A stretch of 64,000 nt of DNA. It comes from Papaver somniferum (taxonomy: Eukaryota; Streptophyta; Magnoliopsida; Ranunculales; Papaveraceae). A program made the translations under genes and the position numbers. The stretch covers positions 35,777,702-35,841,701 of the forward strand of contig NC_039361.1 of the NCBI RefSeq assembly GCF_003573695.1. The letters run 5' to 3'. Shown piece after piece: positions 34,339 to 43,830 of the stretch (position 1 is the stretch's first letter; each line of letters starts with the position of its first letter). The notes under the pieces are model-generated. The model did no database searches, was not told the DNA's origin, and saw only the letters and a list, made by a program, of their open reading frames with translations.

Positions 34339-35075
34339 AAAAGAAACACTTTTGATACATATACAAAAGGAAACAAAAGATTACATGACACTTTGCAAGA
34401 GGTAGCCCTTTTTGATGCACCCAGTTAAATTCGATGGTTGTTTTCTTAATGTAACCTCCACCTTCTATCCCAACCAACCAAAGAACAAGCTAGTCAAGTT
34501 TCGTTCAGTATTCTAAAGTGATTGGCAATCGTAACTTCCTATCAAACACCTTGAAGATCGAGGCCATACATGTATTGGTAGATCGTGCGCGTGCAAATTT
34601 CTTATCACGATGTGAATTGTGCTAGAATCAGGGTGCCTAAATATCTAGACTAAGACTCCTTAATTACATATTTGCACAAGAGTCAACATTTCAAGGTAAA
34701 TGAGCTCCATTTTTATGATTTTTTCATTTTTTAATTTTTTATTTAGATTTTTCAATTTTTTTTTTTTTTTTTTTTTCAAAAAGATGGAGTTTTGTTTTCA
34801 ATTATGGCATATTATCAAAGTATCTACTTTTCATACCCCCAAACCTAAACTAAACATTGTCCTCAATGTTTCAAAAGATAACAAAATTATAATGCAACAT
34901 ATGAAGAGGAACATGCTAAGTAGAATAAAAGGAGAGAGAATACCCGATTCGTCGAAAACACGAACCGAACTCCATTATTCACCGGCTAGAATCCAACATT
35001 TTCAACTTAGATCATATTGGATTAGCAAAAATATATACAAAAGAAACCAAAAAGTTTTAAAACTTATCTACTGGA
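33713..35075 (-). other. Non-coding 3' interior of outer element
   Basis: Collinear with 29003-30418 of the inner element; T-rich runs, the conserved hairpin (34084-34124), no recognisable protein. Confidence 0.7.
34084..34124. other. Conserved hairpin, outer element
   Basis: Same inverted repeat and loop as 29382-29422, unchanged although the surrounding sequence has diverged. Confidence 0.6.
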
Positions 35076-35432
35076 TTATATACAAAAAAATTCACCATAC
35101 ACCAAAAGTCTAAAGAGTTGAGGATCAACCCAAAAGACGAAGTGTAGAGGTTTCAACATCTTCACACAATAATAAAATGGAAAAAATGCACGTGAAACTG
35201 TGAAACAAAATGAGCTACCCCCAAACCTGGATTTTACAGAAGATATAGTTTTGAAAACAAAATCGCGCAGTTTTGGGGGTTCATCATGTACGAGGTCTAA
35301 CTCGAAATGGACTGTGCTAGGGACGGGCAAACATGCTATTTCCAACTGTGGTTCCTCAAATGTATTATATTTGGATGAAAAATAGTCCAAGAGGACTTGG
35401 GAAGCACACAGTTCCAAACCTAGATTAGGCAT
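35076..35432 (-). CDS. Unidentified frame downstream of gag in the Athila-like element
   Basis: 118-codon minus-strand frame just after gag in transcription order, with segments PPKLRDFVFKTISSVKSRFGG and VKMLKPLHFVFWVDPQLFRL. I recall similar stretches behind gag in gag-only plant Ty3 elements, but I cannot name a domain or function. It ends near the site where the inner element loses its coding part. Presence as an open frame in a young element suggests it is, or recently was, translated or cis-acting. Confidence 0.5.
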   Translation of the reverse strand: MPNLGLELCASQVLLDYFSSKYNTFEEPQLEIACLPVPSTVHFELDLVHDEPPKLRDFVFKTISSVKSRFGGSSFCFTVSRAFFPFYYCVKMLKPLHFVFWVDPQLFRLLVYGEFFCI

Positions 35433-35447
35433 TCAGAAAAATTGGTT

Positions 35448-36575
35448 TTACAATATCGTACAAACCAAATCTAGATTGGGTGGAGGGCCATCAGATTGTG
35501 ACTTATGTAGAAGAATAGGCACATCATTATCAATCAAATCAAAATCTCCTAAATCATCTACACATGTCACATCATGCTTACAATCATCAATCACATTAGC
35601 AAGATCACAATCAGAGTCATCAACATCATTAACAGATTTATCCTCGTGTATCGGCTCATCAGGGGAAACATCACATGGAATACTAGAAGACATATCATGC
35701 ATTAAGGTCGGGGCAGAGACGCCTAATGTATTTGAACCCAAAGGTTCCATAACATTTTCAGTATAGACATGTTCTTCTAACATAACATCATAGTCGTCAT
35801 CATCATCATGATAGGAATTTTGCAATCTAGGATAATTTTCAATCCTAAGGTCGGAGCTATTACAAGAATAAAACTCTAATTCATGGGGGTGACTCATATC
35901 ATGTGGTGTTGTTCCTGTTTCCCTAACGGATTCCCATTGATGGGTTTTCTCTGCAATCTCGGCTAAAAAATTCCATGCATCATCCACAGATTTATCAAGA
36001 AATTTACCATTACACATAGACTCAACCATGGTTCTAGATTTAAAGTCTAGTCCCTCATAGAGGATGACGACAAGTCTCCACTTCTCAAATCCATGGTGCG
36101 GACATTCGCTCAACAAATCATTAAAACGTTCAAAATAGTGAAAAACAGTTTCCTCATCCAATTGGACAAAACAATTGATACTTTGACGAATAGCGATGGT
36201 CCTATGATGTGGAAAGAATTTTTTGAAAAATAGATCTGTGAGTTGGTCCCAAGTGTTGATTGATTGTGGTCTCAAACCGTAAAACCATGTTTTGGCCCTT
36301 TCCTTTAGAGAAAATGTAAACAAACGCAATTTCAGAGAGTCTTCGGACATATGATCAGGTTGCATAGTCCGACAAATTTGTTCAAACTCTCTTACATGAG
36401 TATAGGGGTTCTCAGAATCGAACCCTCGAAATATAGGAAGTATTTGTATCATGCTTGCATTTATTTTAAAAGGGTTATTGGTTTGAGGTAATACAATACA
36501 TGATAATGGAATTTTTATTGACGGATACATGTATTCATGGAGAGCACGAGGTTGGCCCATTTTGAAAAGACACAA
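35448..36575 (-). CDS. Retrotransposon gag protein (Retrotrans_gag, Athila-like)
   Basis: 375 residues, uninterrupted. The core at about residues 45-200 has the PF03732 pattern: LRLFTFSLKERAKTWFYGL, then WDQLTDLFFKKFFP, ETVFHYFERFNDLLSECPHHG and an LYEGLDFKSRTMVE helix. A long acidic C-terminal part follows (DDDDDYD, then Asp-rich stretches); no CCHC knuckle is visible. Gag packages the element RNA into particles. The frame lies about 800 bases after the inner primer site on the minus strand and is the only clear protein in the 16.3 kb element. Absence of pol means particles would need enzymes from another element. Confidence 0.9.
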   Translation of the reverse strand: MCLFKMGQPRALHEYMYPSIKIPLSCIVLPQTNNPFKINASMIQILPIFRGFDSENPYTHVREFEQICRTMQPDHMSEDSLKLRLFTFSLKERAKTWFYGLRPQSINTWDQLTDLFFKKFFPHHRTIAIRQSINCFVQLDEETVFHYFERFNDLLSECPHHGFEKWRLVVILYEGLDFKSRTMVESMCNGKFLDKSVDDAWNFLAEIAEKTHQWESVRETGTTPHDMSHPHELEFYSCNSSDLRIENYPRLQNSYHDDDDDYDVMLEEHVYTENVMEPLGSNTLGVSAPTLMHDMSSSIPCDVSPDEPIHEDKSVNDVDDSDCDLANVIDDCKHDVTCVDDLGDFDLIDNDVPILLHKSQSDGPPPNLDLVCTIL

Positions 36576-37373
36576 AGCCCACTATTTGGTTTAATGGGTT
36601 TTCAAAAATTGGTTTTTTTATGGGAAATTTTGGTTTTGATGGGATATATTTGAAAAAGAAAATTTGGTTTAAAAACGGGAGCAAAGTAGAAATTTGGTTT
36701 TAAAATTGGGAGCTAGTAAAGTAAATTTTTTTTTTTTCTTTTTTTTTCTTTTTTTTTTTTTAAGAACAATAAAATGAAGAAAATAAAATTTGGTTTTTTG
36801 AAATGGGAGCACGCCCACTGTTGGTTTTGTGTTTGCTTTGGCTCCGCTTGGTTGAAAACTTTTGGTGGAACTGAGTCCAAAATCTCGGCCTAGAATTTGG
36901 GTACTCGGCCCACTAACGAGTTAACCTAGCGTGATCGTTTACAAGCTCAGCTGGGTTTAAACCCAGAATACAAGATACAAGTCCAATTTAAACAAGCCCA
37001 CAAAAATTAAATACACAAGCCCATAATCAATGTAAACAAACAAGCCCACAAATAAATTATTACAAACCCAACAGAAAATAAGAGAAGCCCAAAAATTGGC
37101 TTTAATATTACAAGCCCACAATTAAAAATTGGAAGCCCACAATTCGGGTTCTCTTAAATGGGTTACCTTTTAAGCACAGCCCAGCTGCTCTGATATTGTT
37201 GCAAAAACCCAGTTGGGCTTTGGTTCTTTTCCTTGGTGGCGTCCCAGCAGAGGAAAAACGGGTTCAAAACAGCAGGTCCAACAGCAAATGAAGTGAAGCA
37301 GATGCAGATGCAAATGCTATGCAGTGAAATGCAAAAATAGCTAATAAAACTACAAGAAAAACACAGCACCAAT
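36576..37373 (-). other. Leader between primer site and gag
   Basis: Non-coding leader with T/A runs (36726-36762) and many CCCA/GCCCA words. Its right part is collinear with 30560-31190 of the inner element. Confidence 0.6.
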
Positions 37374-37390
37374 CCCCGGCAGCGGCGCCA
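37374..37390 (-). promoter_or_regulatory. Second tRNA-Asp primer-binding site (internal)
   Basis: CCCCGGCAGCGGCGCCA followed by AAAACT and a truncated LTR end (TGGTGGGCCCGGG). It lies 216 bases inside the terminal primer site. Confidence 0.8.
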
Positions 37391-37396
37391 AAAACT

Positions 37397-37589
37397 TGGT
37401 GGGCCCGGGAGAGCGTGAAAATATGAGCGTAATGAAACGGGCCTACAGTAATACCGCAAGTGCACGGTCATCGGTTGTAGCTCGTGCAAGTACGGGTCGA
37501 TCCACAGAGACTGGGTGTGTTTTGGAGTTTTCTAGCTGTCTCAAAAACTTGGTAGGCCTCAAAGATATTATATTTAAATGCAAAATGGT
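37397..37589 (-). repeat. Stacked LTR-end remnants between two primer sites
   Basis: 37397-37541 is the end of an LTR of the outer type (TGGTGGGCCCGGGAGAGCG...), diverged from both full LTRs. After a break, CAAAAACTTGGTAGGCCTC (37542-37560) looks like the junction of primer-site flank and an inner-type LTR end. Then comes a 30-base leader-like piece and the terminal primer site. Confidence 0.75.
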
Positions 37590-37606
37590 CCCCGGCAACG
37601 GCGCCA
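37590..37606 (-). promoter_or_regulatory. tRNA-Asp primer-binding site adjoining the 5' LTR
   Basis: CCCCGGCAACGGCGCCA equals the 3' end of plant tRNA-Asp including CCA; six bases from the LTR terminus. Exact match supports function. Confidence 0.85.
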
Positions 37607-37612
37607 AAAACT

Positions 37613-40112
37613 TGGTGGGCCCGGGAAAGCGTATAAAATTGAAGCGAAATTAAACACGGGCCTACAGTAATACCGCAAGTGCACGGTCGTCAGTTGTAGC
37701 TCGTGCAAGTACGGGTCGATCCACAGAGACTGGGTGTGTTTGGAGTTCTCTAGCTATTTTGGGCTCTAATTTGTTGTTGGTTAACTATGAAGCCTTTTGG
37801 GCTTTGGTTCTTTGGATTGAACTGGGTCTTTGCCTCAGTGAACTGGGCTTCAGTTTGTACAAACAATGGACAGTGGTCTTAGAGAGTTTTTGGTCAAGAA
37901 GAAAAGAAGTGACCAGGAGAGACAGGTAACAGTGAGCAACAATGGCTCTAGGCCAAAACAGCAAAGATAGAGGAAGAAGGCAGTGAGGCAATAATACAAA
38001 GGCAGTTAGCCTAAGGCAAAGACAATGAAGAAAATTAAACAAGACAATGACTAAACAGCAAAGAACTAAACAACAATGCACTAAACAAAGCAGTGACAAA
38101 AGATTGTGAAAGTGATGAAGATAGTAGTGAAATAATGAGGCAATGGATGAAAACAATAAACACAAGGTAATAGTGAAGTAAATGTGACAGTACAATGAAA
38201 CTACAAGCAGAGAACAATGGAACCAAGGCCTAAGCCAAGGGCAGGGGAGATGGTGAAGGTGAAATGGTGAAGGTGAGCCTAGGCATACTACTCGAGTGGG
38301 AAGAGAACCAGCTTGCTCACAGTCACTAGTGAGCACTAGTTTCTCCCCACTGCTCAATCAATCCAATGCTTCACAGGATTTAGCCTAACATTCACACAAA
38401 ACAGTAAACAAGAGTGATGAAAGAACACTAGGATGTTGAATCCACCGTTAACCTAAGAGATATTCTACTCACAGCTAAGAAAATTACCAAAGTGCTAATT
38501 GTCTGATTAAAGCACAACTAGTCTAAGGGCTTAGCAACACTGAACATGAGCTGCACATGATGAAGACTATCTTATTGATTCATGGTTTCATCTAGTCCTA
38601 GCATTTGAGGTTTAGAACATACATAACAAGAACATTAGAGAACAGGAAAACATAAATAATGAACAACAGATGAACAATGAAGGAACAAACATCACAAACA
38701 TCACATTAACAGCAGCTTAACATGAACAACAAATTGAACAGAACACATACATGATTAAACAGGAACAGTGCATGAAACAACACAAATTGAAGAGACTCAA
38801 AAAAACATTAACAGAACATAACAGTTCTGGACACTGGCTGCTAACCCAGCATGAGCCAATTTCACACCCAACACCTTCTATTTATACAAGCAAGCAAAAA
38901 CCTAAAAATCCCCAAAATATCAGAGAATTAGGGTTTCACCAAAAAGTGAAATTGACTCACCTAACCTACTGATAAAAGCCCTCATACGTTGACCCATGCC
39001 TCTTATTCTTCTCCTGATGCAACCCATGCCTTCAATTTGTACATGCAAGCTCAATCCCAAAAATCCCCAAATTAACAGTAAAATTAGGGTTTTGATTTTT
39101 TTACTCACCAACTGTGATAAGACGAGTCCGTCTTCAACCCATGCTTCTTCTCCCTTCTCTGCTCCTTCCCATGCCTTCAATTTCTCTTTCTAGCTCGACA
39201 TATTTCACTAATCTCTCCTCTAGGGTTTCTGAAAAGGAAGAGAGAATGGTGAAATAGGTAGGTAGAAGGGTAGGATGATGATGGGTTTCGATTGGTGAGA
39301 GCCATGATGGCTTTTGGTGGTTGTGGCAGAGGTATGGTGGCGGAATGGGTGTTGCAGAGAGGAGGTGGAGAGAAAGAGAAGAAGAAGAAGGAAATGAAAG
39401 AGAAGAAGAATGGGTCGACAGTTTAGGGTATAGGGTATCCGTTTTTAGGGTGTTGAGCGGGCGCATCAAAGTTAGATGTTGGCGAAGCTGAGCCACTGGA
39501 ATCGAAGCTGGTAGGTGAATCGGACGGCTCCGCCTGAAGAGGCTGGTAGCGACCGTCAGATGTCTTGATACAATGAAGTTAACGGCTCTAGATGGGGTTA
39601 GGTGTTGAAGTGTTAAGCGGAAGTATCGAGATTTGATGCGCAGGCAAAGAAGCGACCGTAGGATCTAAATGTGATCTAATCTGAAGGCACTATGGTGTTT
39701 TGCAGGGACTTCAGATTTTGATGCACGATGAAGAAGCGACCATTGGATGATGAGATGGATCCAATCTAACGGCTGAGAATGGAGGCGGGTATGGATATAA
39801 AAAATGGGTTTGGGTAAGGGTTTTGGGCCTTGGGTATGCCAGACCCATATCTTCTTTAAGAACAATTCTTCCTTCTTGAGCCCATTCCTAGCTTTTTGGT
39901 CTTGTGCGCACCATTCTTTGCGGCTTCCTTGCGTAATTTCTTCCGGCTTTTCACTACTCTTCAGCTCTTTTCTGCTCCGCAAGTAAGAAAAATATTTATT
40001 CTTGAAAACAATGAAAATGCAGAATATGGGATAAAATGTAGAATTAATGCACAAAAGATGAGTTAAATGCCAACAAAAAGGGATAAATATATACAATATT
40101 TGGCACTCATCA
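37613..40112 (-). repeat. 5' LTR of outer element
   Basis: 2500 bases, near-identical to 23807-26361. Bounded by the primer site at left and the ACCAC target duplication at right. Confidence 0.9.
38878..38886 (-). promoter_or_regulatory. TATA box, outer element 5' LTR
   Basis: Minus-strand TATAAATAG in the 5' LTR; it would drive the genomic RNA that contains the gag frame at 36575-35448. Confidence 0.6.
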
Positions 40113-40117
40113 ACCAC
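40113..40117. repeat. Target site duplication ACCAC, right (outer element)
   Basis: Partner of 23802-23806; the minisatellite resumes with CGCGCCAAAGG. Confidence 0.95.
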
Positions 40118-40390
40118 CGCGCCAAAGGCATGCCGCACCATGACAGCCGCACCACCGCGCCAAAGGCATGCCGCACCATGCCAGCCGCACCACCGTGCCA
40201 ATGGCATGCCGACCATGCCTGCCATACCGCCGCGCCAAAGGCATGCCAACCATGCCAGCCGCGCCACCGTGCCAATGGCATGCCATGCTAGCCACGTCTC
40301 CGCGCCAAAGGCATGCCAGCCGCACCACCGTGCCAATGACATTCCAGCTCTACCAGCCATGTCAGCCACGCCAAAACCATACCGGCCATG
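40113..40390. repeat. GC-rich minisatellite in LTR (right part)
   Basis: Continuation of the 37-38 bp repeat of 23471-23806, degenerating towards 40390. Confidence 0.9.
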
Positions 40391-40920
40391 CCTCCATGCC
40401 GCTGGCTGCCAAAACGGAAGGTTGCAACAATCAACGGCTACCCTTCCTTCTATTATGCAAATCTCAGCCATGCAAGTTCGCCACCAAACTCGTGGCAACT
40501 TCTGGCCCAAGGCCAAAATTCCACAAACCCTATTTTGGTCGCGCCTAAACAATGCCAAAGCCAGGTCGGCCATGCCACTGGCTGCCAAAATGGAAGGTTG
40601 CAACAATCAACGACTACCCTTCCTTCTGAGATGCAAATCTCAGCCGTACAAGTTCGCCACCAAACGCGTGGCAACTTCGGTCCCAAGGCCAAAATTCCAC
40701 GGTTTATGCCAAACCCTATTTTGACCGCGCCTAAACAATGTCAAAGCCAGGACGGCCATGCCACTGGCTGCCGAAACGGAGGGTTTCAACAATCAACGAC
40801 CACCCTTCCTTATGAGATACAAATCTCAGCCGTACAGCCGCCAAACGTGTAGAAACTTCTGGCCCAATGCCAAATTCCACGGTTTATGCCAAAACCCTAA
40901 TTTGGTCGCGCCTAAAACGC
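40383..40920 (+). repeat. Three tandem copies of a 185-bp repeat in LTR
   Basis: Units begin CGGCCATGCC near 40383, 40567 and 40753 and share GGAAGGTTGCAACAATCAACG and CAAATCTCAGCCGTACA-like blocks. They lie in the U3 part of the LTR. Confidence 0.9.
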
Positions 40921-41639
40921 GCCAATGATATGCTAACCATGCTAGCCGTGCCACTGTGCCGGAGGTGTGTCAACCATGCCTCGCCACTTGGCCAAAGACA
41001 CTGTTAACGGCTCCGCCCAAGCCGCATCATGCCAACGGCTCCAATCCGTACCATTCCGACGGCTCCATCCAAGCCGCATCACACCAACGGCTCCAAACCG
41101 CATCATGCTAATGACTCCATCCAAGCCGCACCATGCCAGCATCTCCTTTCCAATCCGCATGATGTCAACTTTTGGTCACGGTGCCAAACCCTAATTTGTC
41201 CACACCAAGTCTATGTTGGCTATGCAGCCATGCCGCTAGCCGCCAACGGAAGGTATCCATAATCGATGGCTGCCCTTTCTCTTGAGATGAAAAATCTCGA
41301 CCGTCGAAGGTCACCACCGAGCCGGCAATCCTCCCAAGCTTAACTTTCCAAACAATAACAACATGCTACACAAAAACACTTGAGACATCAAAACATGTCA
41401 CAAACTGGGGGATGCTCATCAGGGTATTGGTCTGGCGGTTTACAGCGTGCGGCGTGCAATACGCCCGTTATAAGAAAGTGTCATAAAAGTGAGGCGGTTA
41501 GTAATGGAAAGAAATAATGGTGAAACGTATTCTTCATTCTGGAAACATCAATTCCAGGCGTTACCCGTTACCATTCTCCTCCAATACTCAAACCGTTTCC
41601 ACTTCTTATGAGACCAAGGGTACGTTTTGTTACGACTTG

Positions 41640-41647
41640 TATAAATA
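41640..41647 (+). promoter_or_regulatory. TATA box, family-A 5' LTR
   Basis: TATAAATATG in CGACTTGTATAAATATG; equals TATATAAATAG at 58287 in the relative's 3' LTR. Confidence 0.6.
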
Positions 41648-42018
41648 TGTCTCACCTATTTCCACCAAAGAACAAGTTTTGGTCAGGAGAATACAACACT
41701 CAAAAATCACTTGTTAGCTTTCCAATTTGCTAGCATTTCACTTTCTGATACAAGTCGTCAAACAACTACTCTTCCCGAATCAACTATTCTGGTCTCAACA
41801 CTCTCTTCGCTTCCCTCCCTAGACCAACCCTTGTCCTTCGCTTTGTGACCGAAGCAAGTCTGGAACGGTCATTTCTTGGTTTAAAACGGATTTGTACAGA
41901 TTGATCTCTCGAATCAAAGTACTCCCTTGCAGTATATTGTTTAGGGTTTAGACTCGTTTCTCACCCACACACTCGAAATTACTAAAATCAGCAGAAATTG
42001 TTTTCAGCCTCAAACAAT

Positions 42019-42032
42019 TGGCGACCACAGTG
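42019..42032 (+). promoter_or_regulatory. tRNA-Arg-type primer-binding site, family A
   Basis: TGGCGACCACAGTG directly after the LTR is complementary to the 3' end of plant tRNA-Arg (…CACTGTGGTCGCCA), a primer used by Tat/Ogre-group Ty3 elements. Confidence 0.7.
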
Positions 42033-42099
42033 AGAGATCAATCTCTCGGTTGCAATATCGATTTCCAATTTCCAGTTTCATCTTTCAATTCCGATCTCA

Positions 42100-43655
42100 A
42101 GATGGCAGAAGGAAACAATCCACTCGGGAATCAATGTCTCAGTTATCACACGACGAGGAGTGACTGGGGACTTATCGCGGTCAGGACATCGTCACCCATA
42201 AAACTATGGCGGACATGCCTATGGCTAGGGTTTGCACCAAGATGGAAGAACAATCTAAAGGAGGAACGCTGGAATACATACCTGGAGTATGCTCGTTGTG
42301 TTGCTACTAGCTCCAAGACGAGGTAATAAAACTGATGATACGGGATAAAGAAGATGGGTAACGCATTTTCTAGGCACAATGTTTTTGGAGCTCGAATGGA
42401 GGAAGGTTTCCTATTTTTGGTTACACATGAGAAGAGGCAATCGGGCCCGCTAGCAACGCTCCATGGCGCCAACAGGCCGTGGCCAAGATAGCGCCAAGAG
42501 ACCGCCAGCGCCATCTCCACGCTCCAGCCGACACCATCTCCGCATCCTATCCGGCGCTATCTCCGCGTCCCCTACACTCCTAGCCAGCGCCAGCAGCTTG
42601 CATGCTTTCCAGCGCTAACAACTTGCATCTTTCCAGCGCCAGCAGCTTGCATCCTTCCAGCGCTAACAACTTGCATCTTTTCAGCGACAGCAGCTTGCAT
42701 CCTTCCAGCGCTAAGAGCTTGCATATTTCCAGCGCCAGCAACTTGCATCCTTTCCAGCACTAACAGCTTGCACCCTTCCATCGCCATCTTCTATGCTCCA
42801 CAACCATCCAAAGCAGCACCATCCTCACCCTTCGAAACAGCGCCATGGCTCCAGCACTCCGTGATCAAAACCGCGCCATCTCTGCACGATACACCTACGA
42901 TCACGAGAACCAGAGACGCTTCCGCTACCCCAACGTTTCTTCAAGTATGAAAGCTCCAACCGTCACCAGAGTCGCTGCTACTCCACCATCAGGGCAAGAG
43001 ACTGGAGGAGGCATAAGAAGCCGACCTCCTTTTACCACTGTTGATTTAATGGAAAGACAAAAGGTTCTCGTAAGGCTCAGACAGACGTGTCTATAACTCA
43101 GAAAGAGATACCTATTTCCTCAAGACACTGAGGGAGTGGCCACCATAAGAGTCACTTCAACCCAAGAGGGAGTTGACAAGGAATACTTTTAACATCCGGC
43201 ACAGGCACTTCAGCAGGACATGCGTTTATAGATGAAGAGGCTCGCGTTGCTCTTGCACACCCAATAGAAGAGAATCAGCAATCCAATTTCATCACACGTA
43301 AAGATCAGGAACGACTTCTCTAAAATCGAGGCAAAGGAAATCAGAAACCCTCCTGAGTTCACAAAGTTTCTCGTCCTGTCAAGGGCTGCATGATTTCCGG
43401 GGACTTCGCCCACCAAATCGTGCAATCTATGATGAAACATTTATGTGGGATTCTATATTTCCCCAAGGCGCAACGTCAAGACATATTTGCAGCCCTCAAC
43501 CGCACTGCATCAGGAAAGCAGCTGTTTCTAGCCAGAGAAGCTGTTCCCAAACCCCAACCTCTCCTGGAAAGCACGATTGATAGATGAAACTGGGGACTCC
43601 TAACCACCGTTCGCTTGAATGGTGTCCAGTTTGACAGCACGCTGATTGACGCAGA
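42100..43655 (+). pseudogene. Deleted gag/protease region of family-A element
   Basis: Pieces match the relative at 51842-53830: TPPSGQETGGG, LMERQKVLVR, AGHAFIDEEARVAL and QQSNFITRK from the gag N terminus. They are followed almost directly by PKAQRQDIFAALNRTASGK and VQFDSTLIDA from the protease region. The gag core, present in the relative, is missing, so a deletion joins the two ends near 43340-43400. Stops and shifts occur throughout. The protease is cut at the active-site strand, where a minisatellite begins. Non-functional. Confidence 0.7.
42585..42780. repeat. 24-25 bp minisatellite, about 8 units
   Basis: Units alternate between CCAGCGCCAGCAGCTTGCAT- and CCAGCGCTAACAACTTGCAT-types, a two-step higher-order pattern. 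The minus strand reads an eight-residue repeat of MQ(A/V)(A/V)xAG(R/K) type in an open frame of 71 codons, most likely compositional. Confidence 0.9.
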
Positions 43656-43830
43656 CGCTCCGCTTCAACGTTCGCTCCAGAGTGGTTCCACTTCAACGTC
43701 CGTTTCAGCAGTCGCTCCGCTTCAACGTTCGCTTCAGCAGCCGCTCCACTTCAATGTCCTCCAGCAGCTCCGCTTCAACGTTCTCTCCAGCAGCCGCTCC
43801 GCTTCAGCGTTCTCTCCATAGGCTTCTCCA
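43655..43830. repeat. Minisatellite built on CGCTTCAACGTTCGCTCCAG
   Basis: Five to six degenerate units of CGCTTCAACGTTC plus a variable linker, starting exactly where the protease homology stops. Confidence 0.75.

Larger units (their letters stand above)
23807..40112 (-). mobile_element. Athila-like Ty3 retrotransposon, gag-only, minus strand (outer nested)
   Basis: Minus-strand element of 16.3 kb with LTRs at 37613-40112 (5') and 23807-26361 (3'), LTR ends TGATGAGTGCC...CCCACCA, 5-bp target duplication ACCAC on both sides, tRNA-Asp primer site at 37590-37606, and a TTTGGGGGTATT polypurine tract next to the 3' LTR. It carries a 375-residue gag-type frame and a conserved downstream frame, but no protease, reverse transcriptase or integrase. 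Removal of the inner insertion (26431-33707) leaves an element of about 9 kb. Non-autonomous; the high LTR similarity suggests recent insertion. Confidence 0.9.
40118..42016 (+). repeat. Family-A 5' LTR, right piece
   Basis: Continues the minisatellite, then three 185-bp repeats, then sequence homologous to the LTRs at 51160-51763 and 58040-58632 (ACATGTCACAAACTGGGGGA; TATTGGTCTGGCGGTTTACA). A TATA box lies at 41640-41647 and the end is CAGCCTCAAACA. Confidence 0.85.

Noticed and set aside
37590..37606. tRNA-Asp gene
   Set aside because: Only the 17-base 3' end is present and it sits beside an LTR; this is a primer-binding site.
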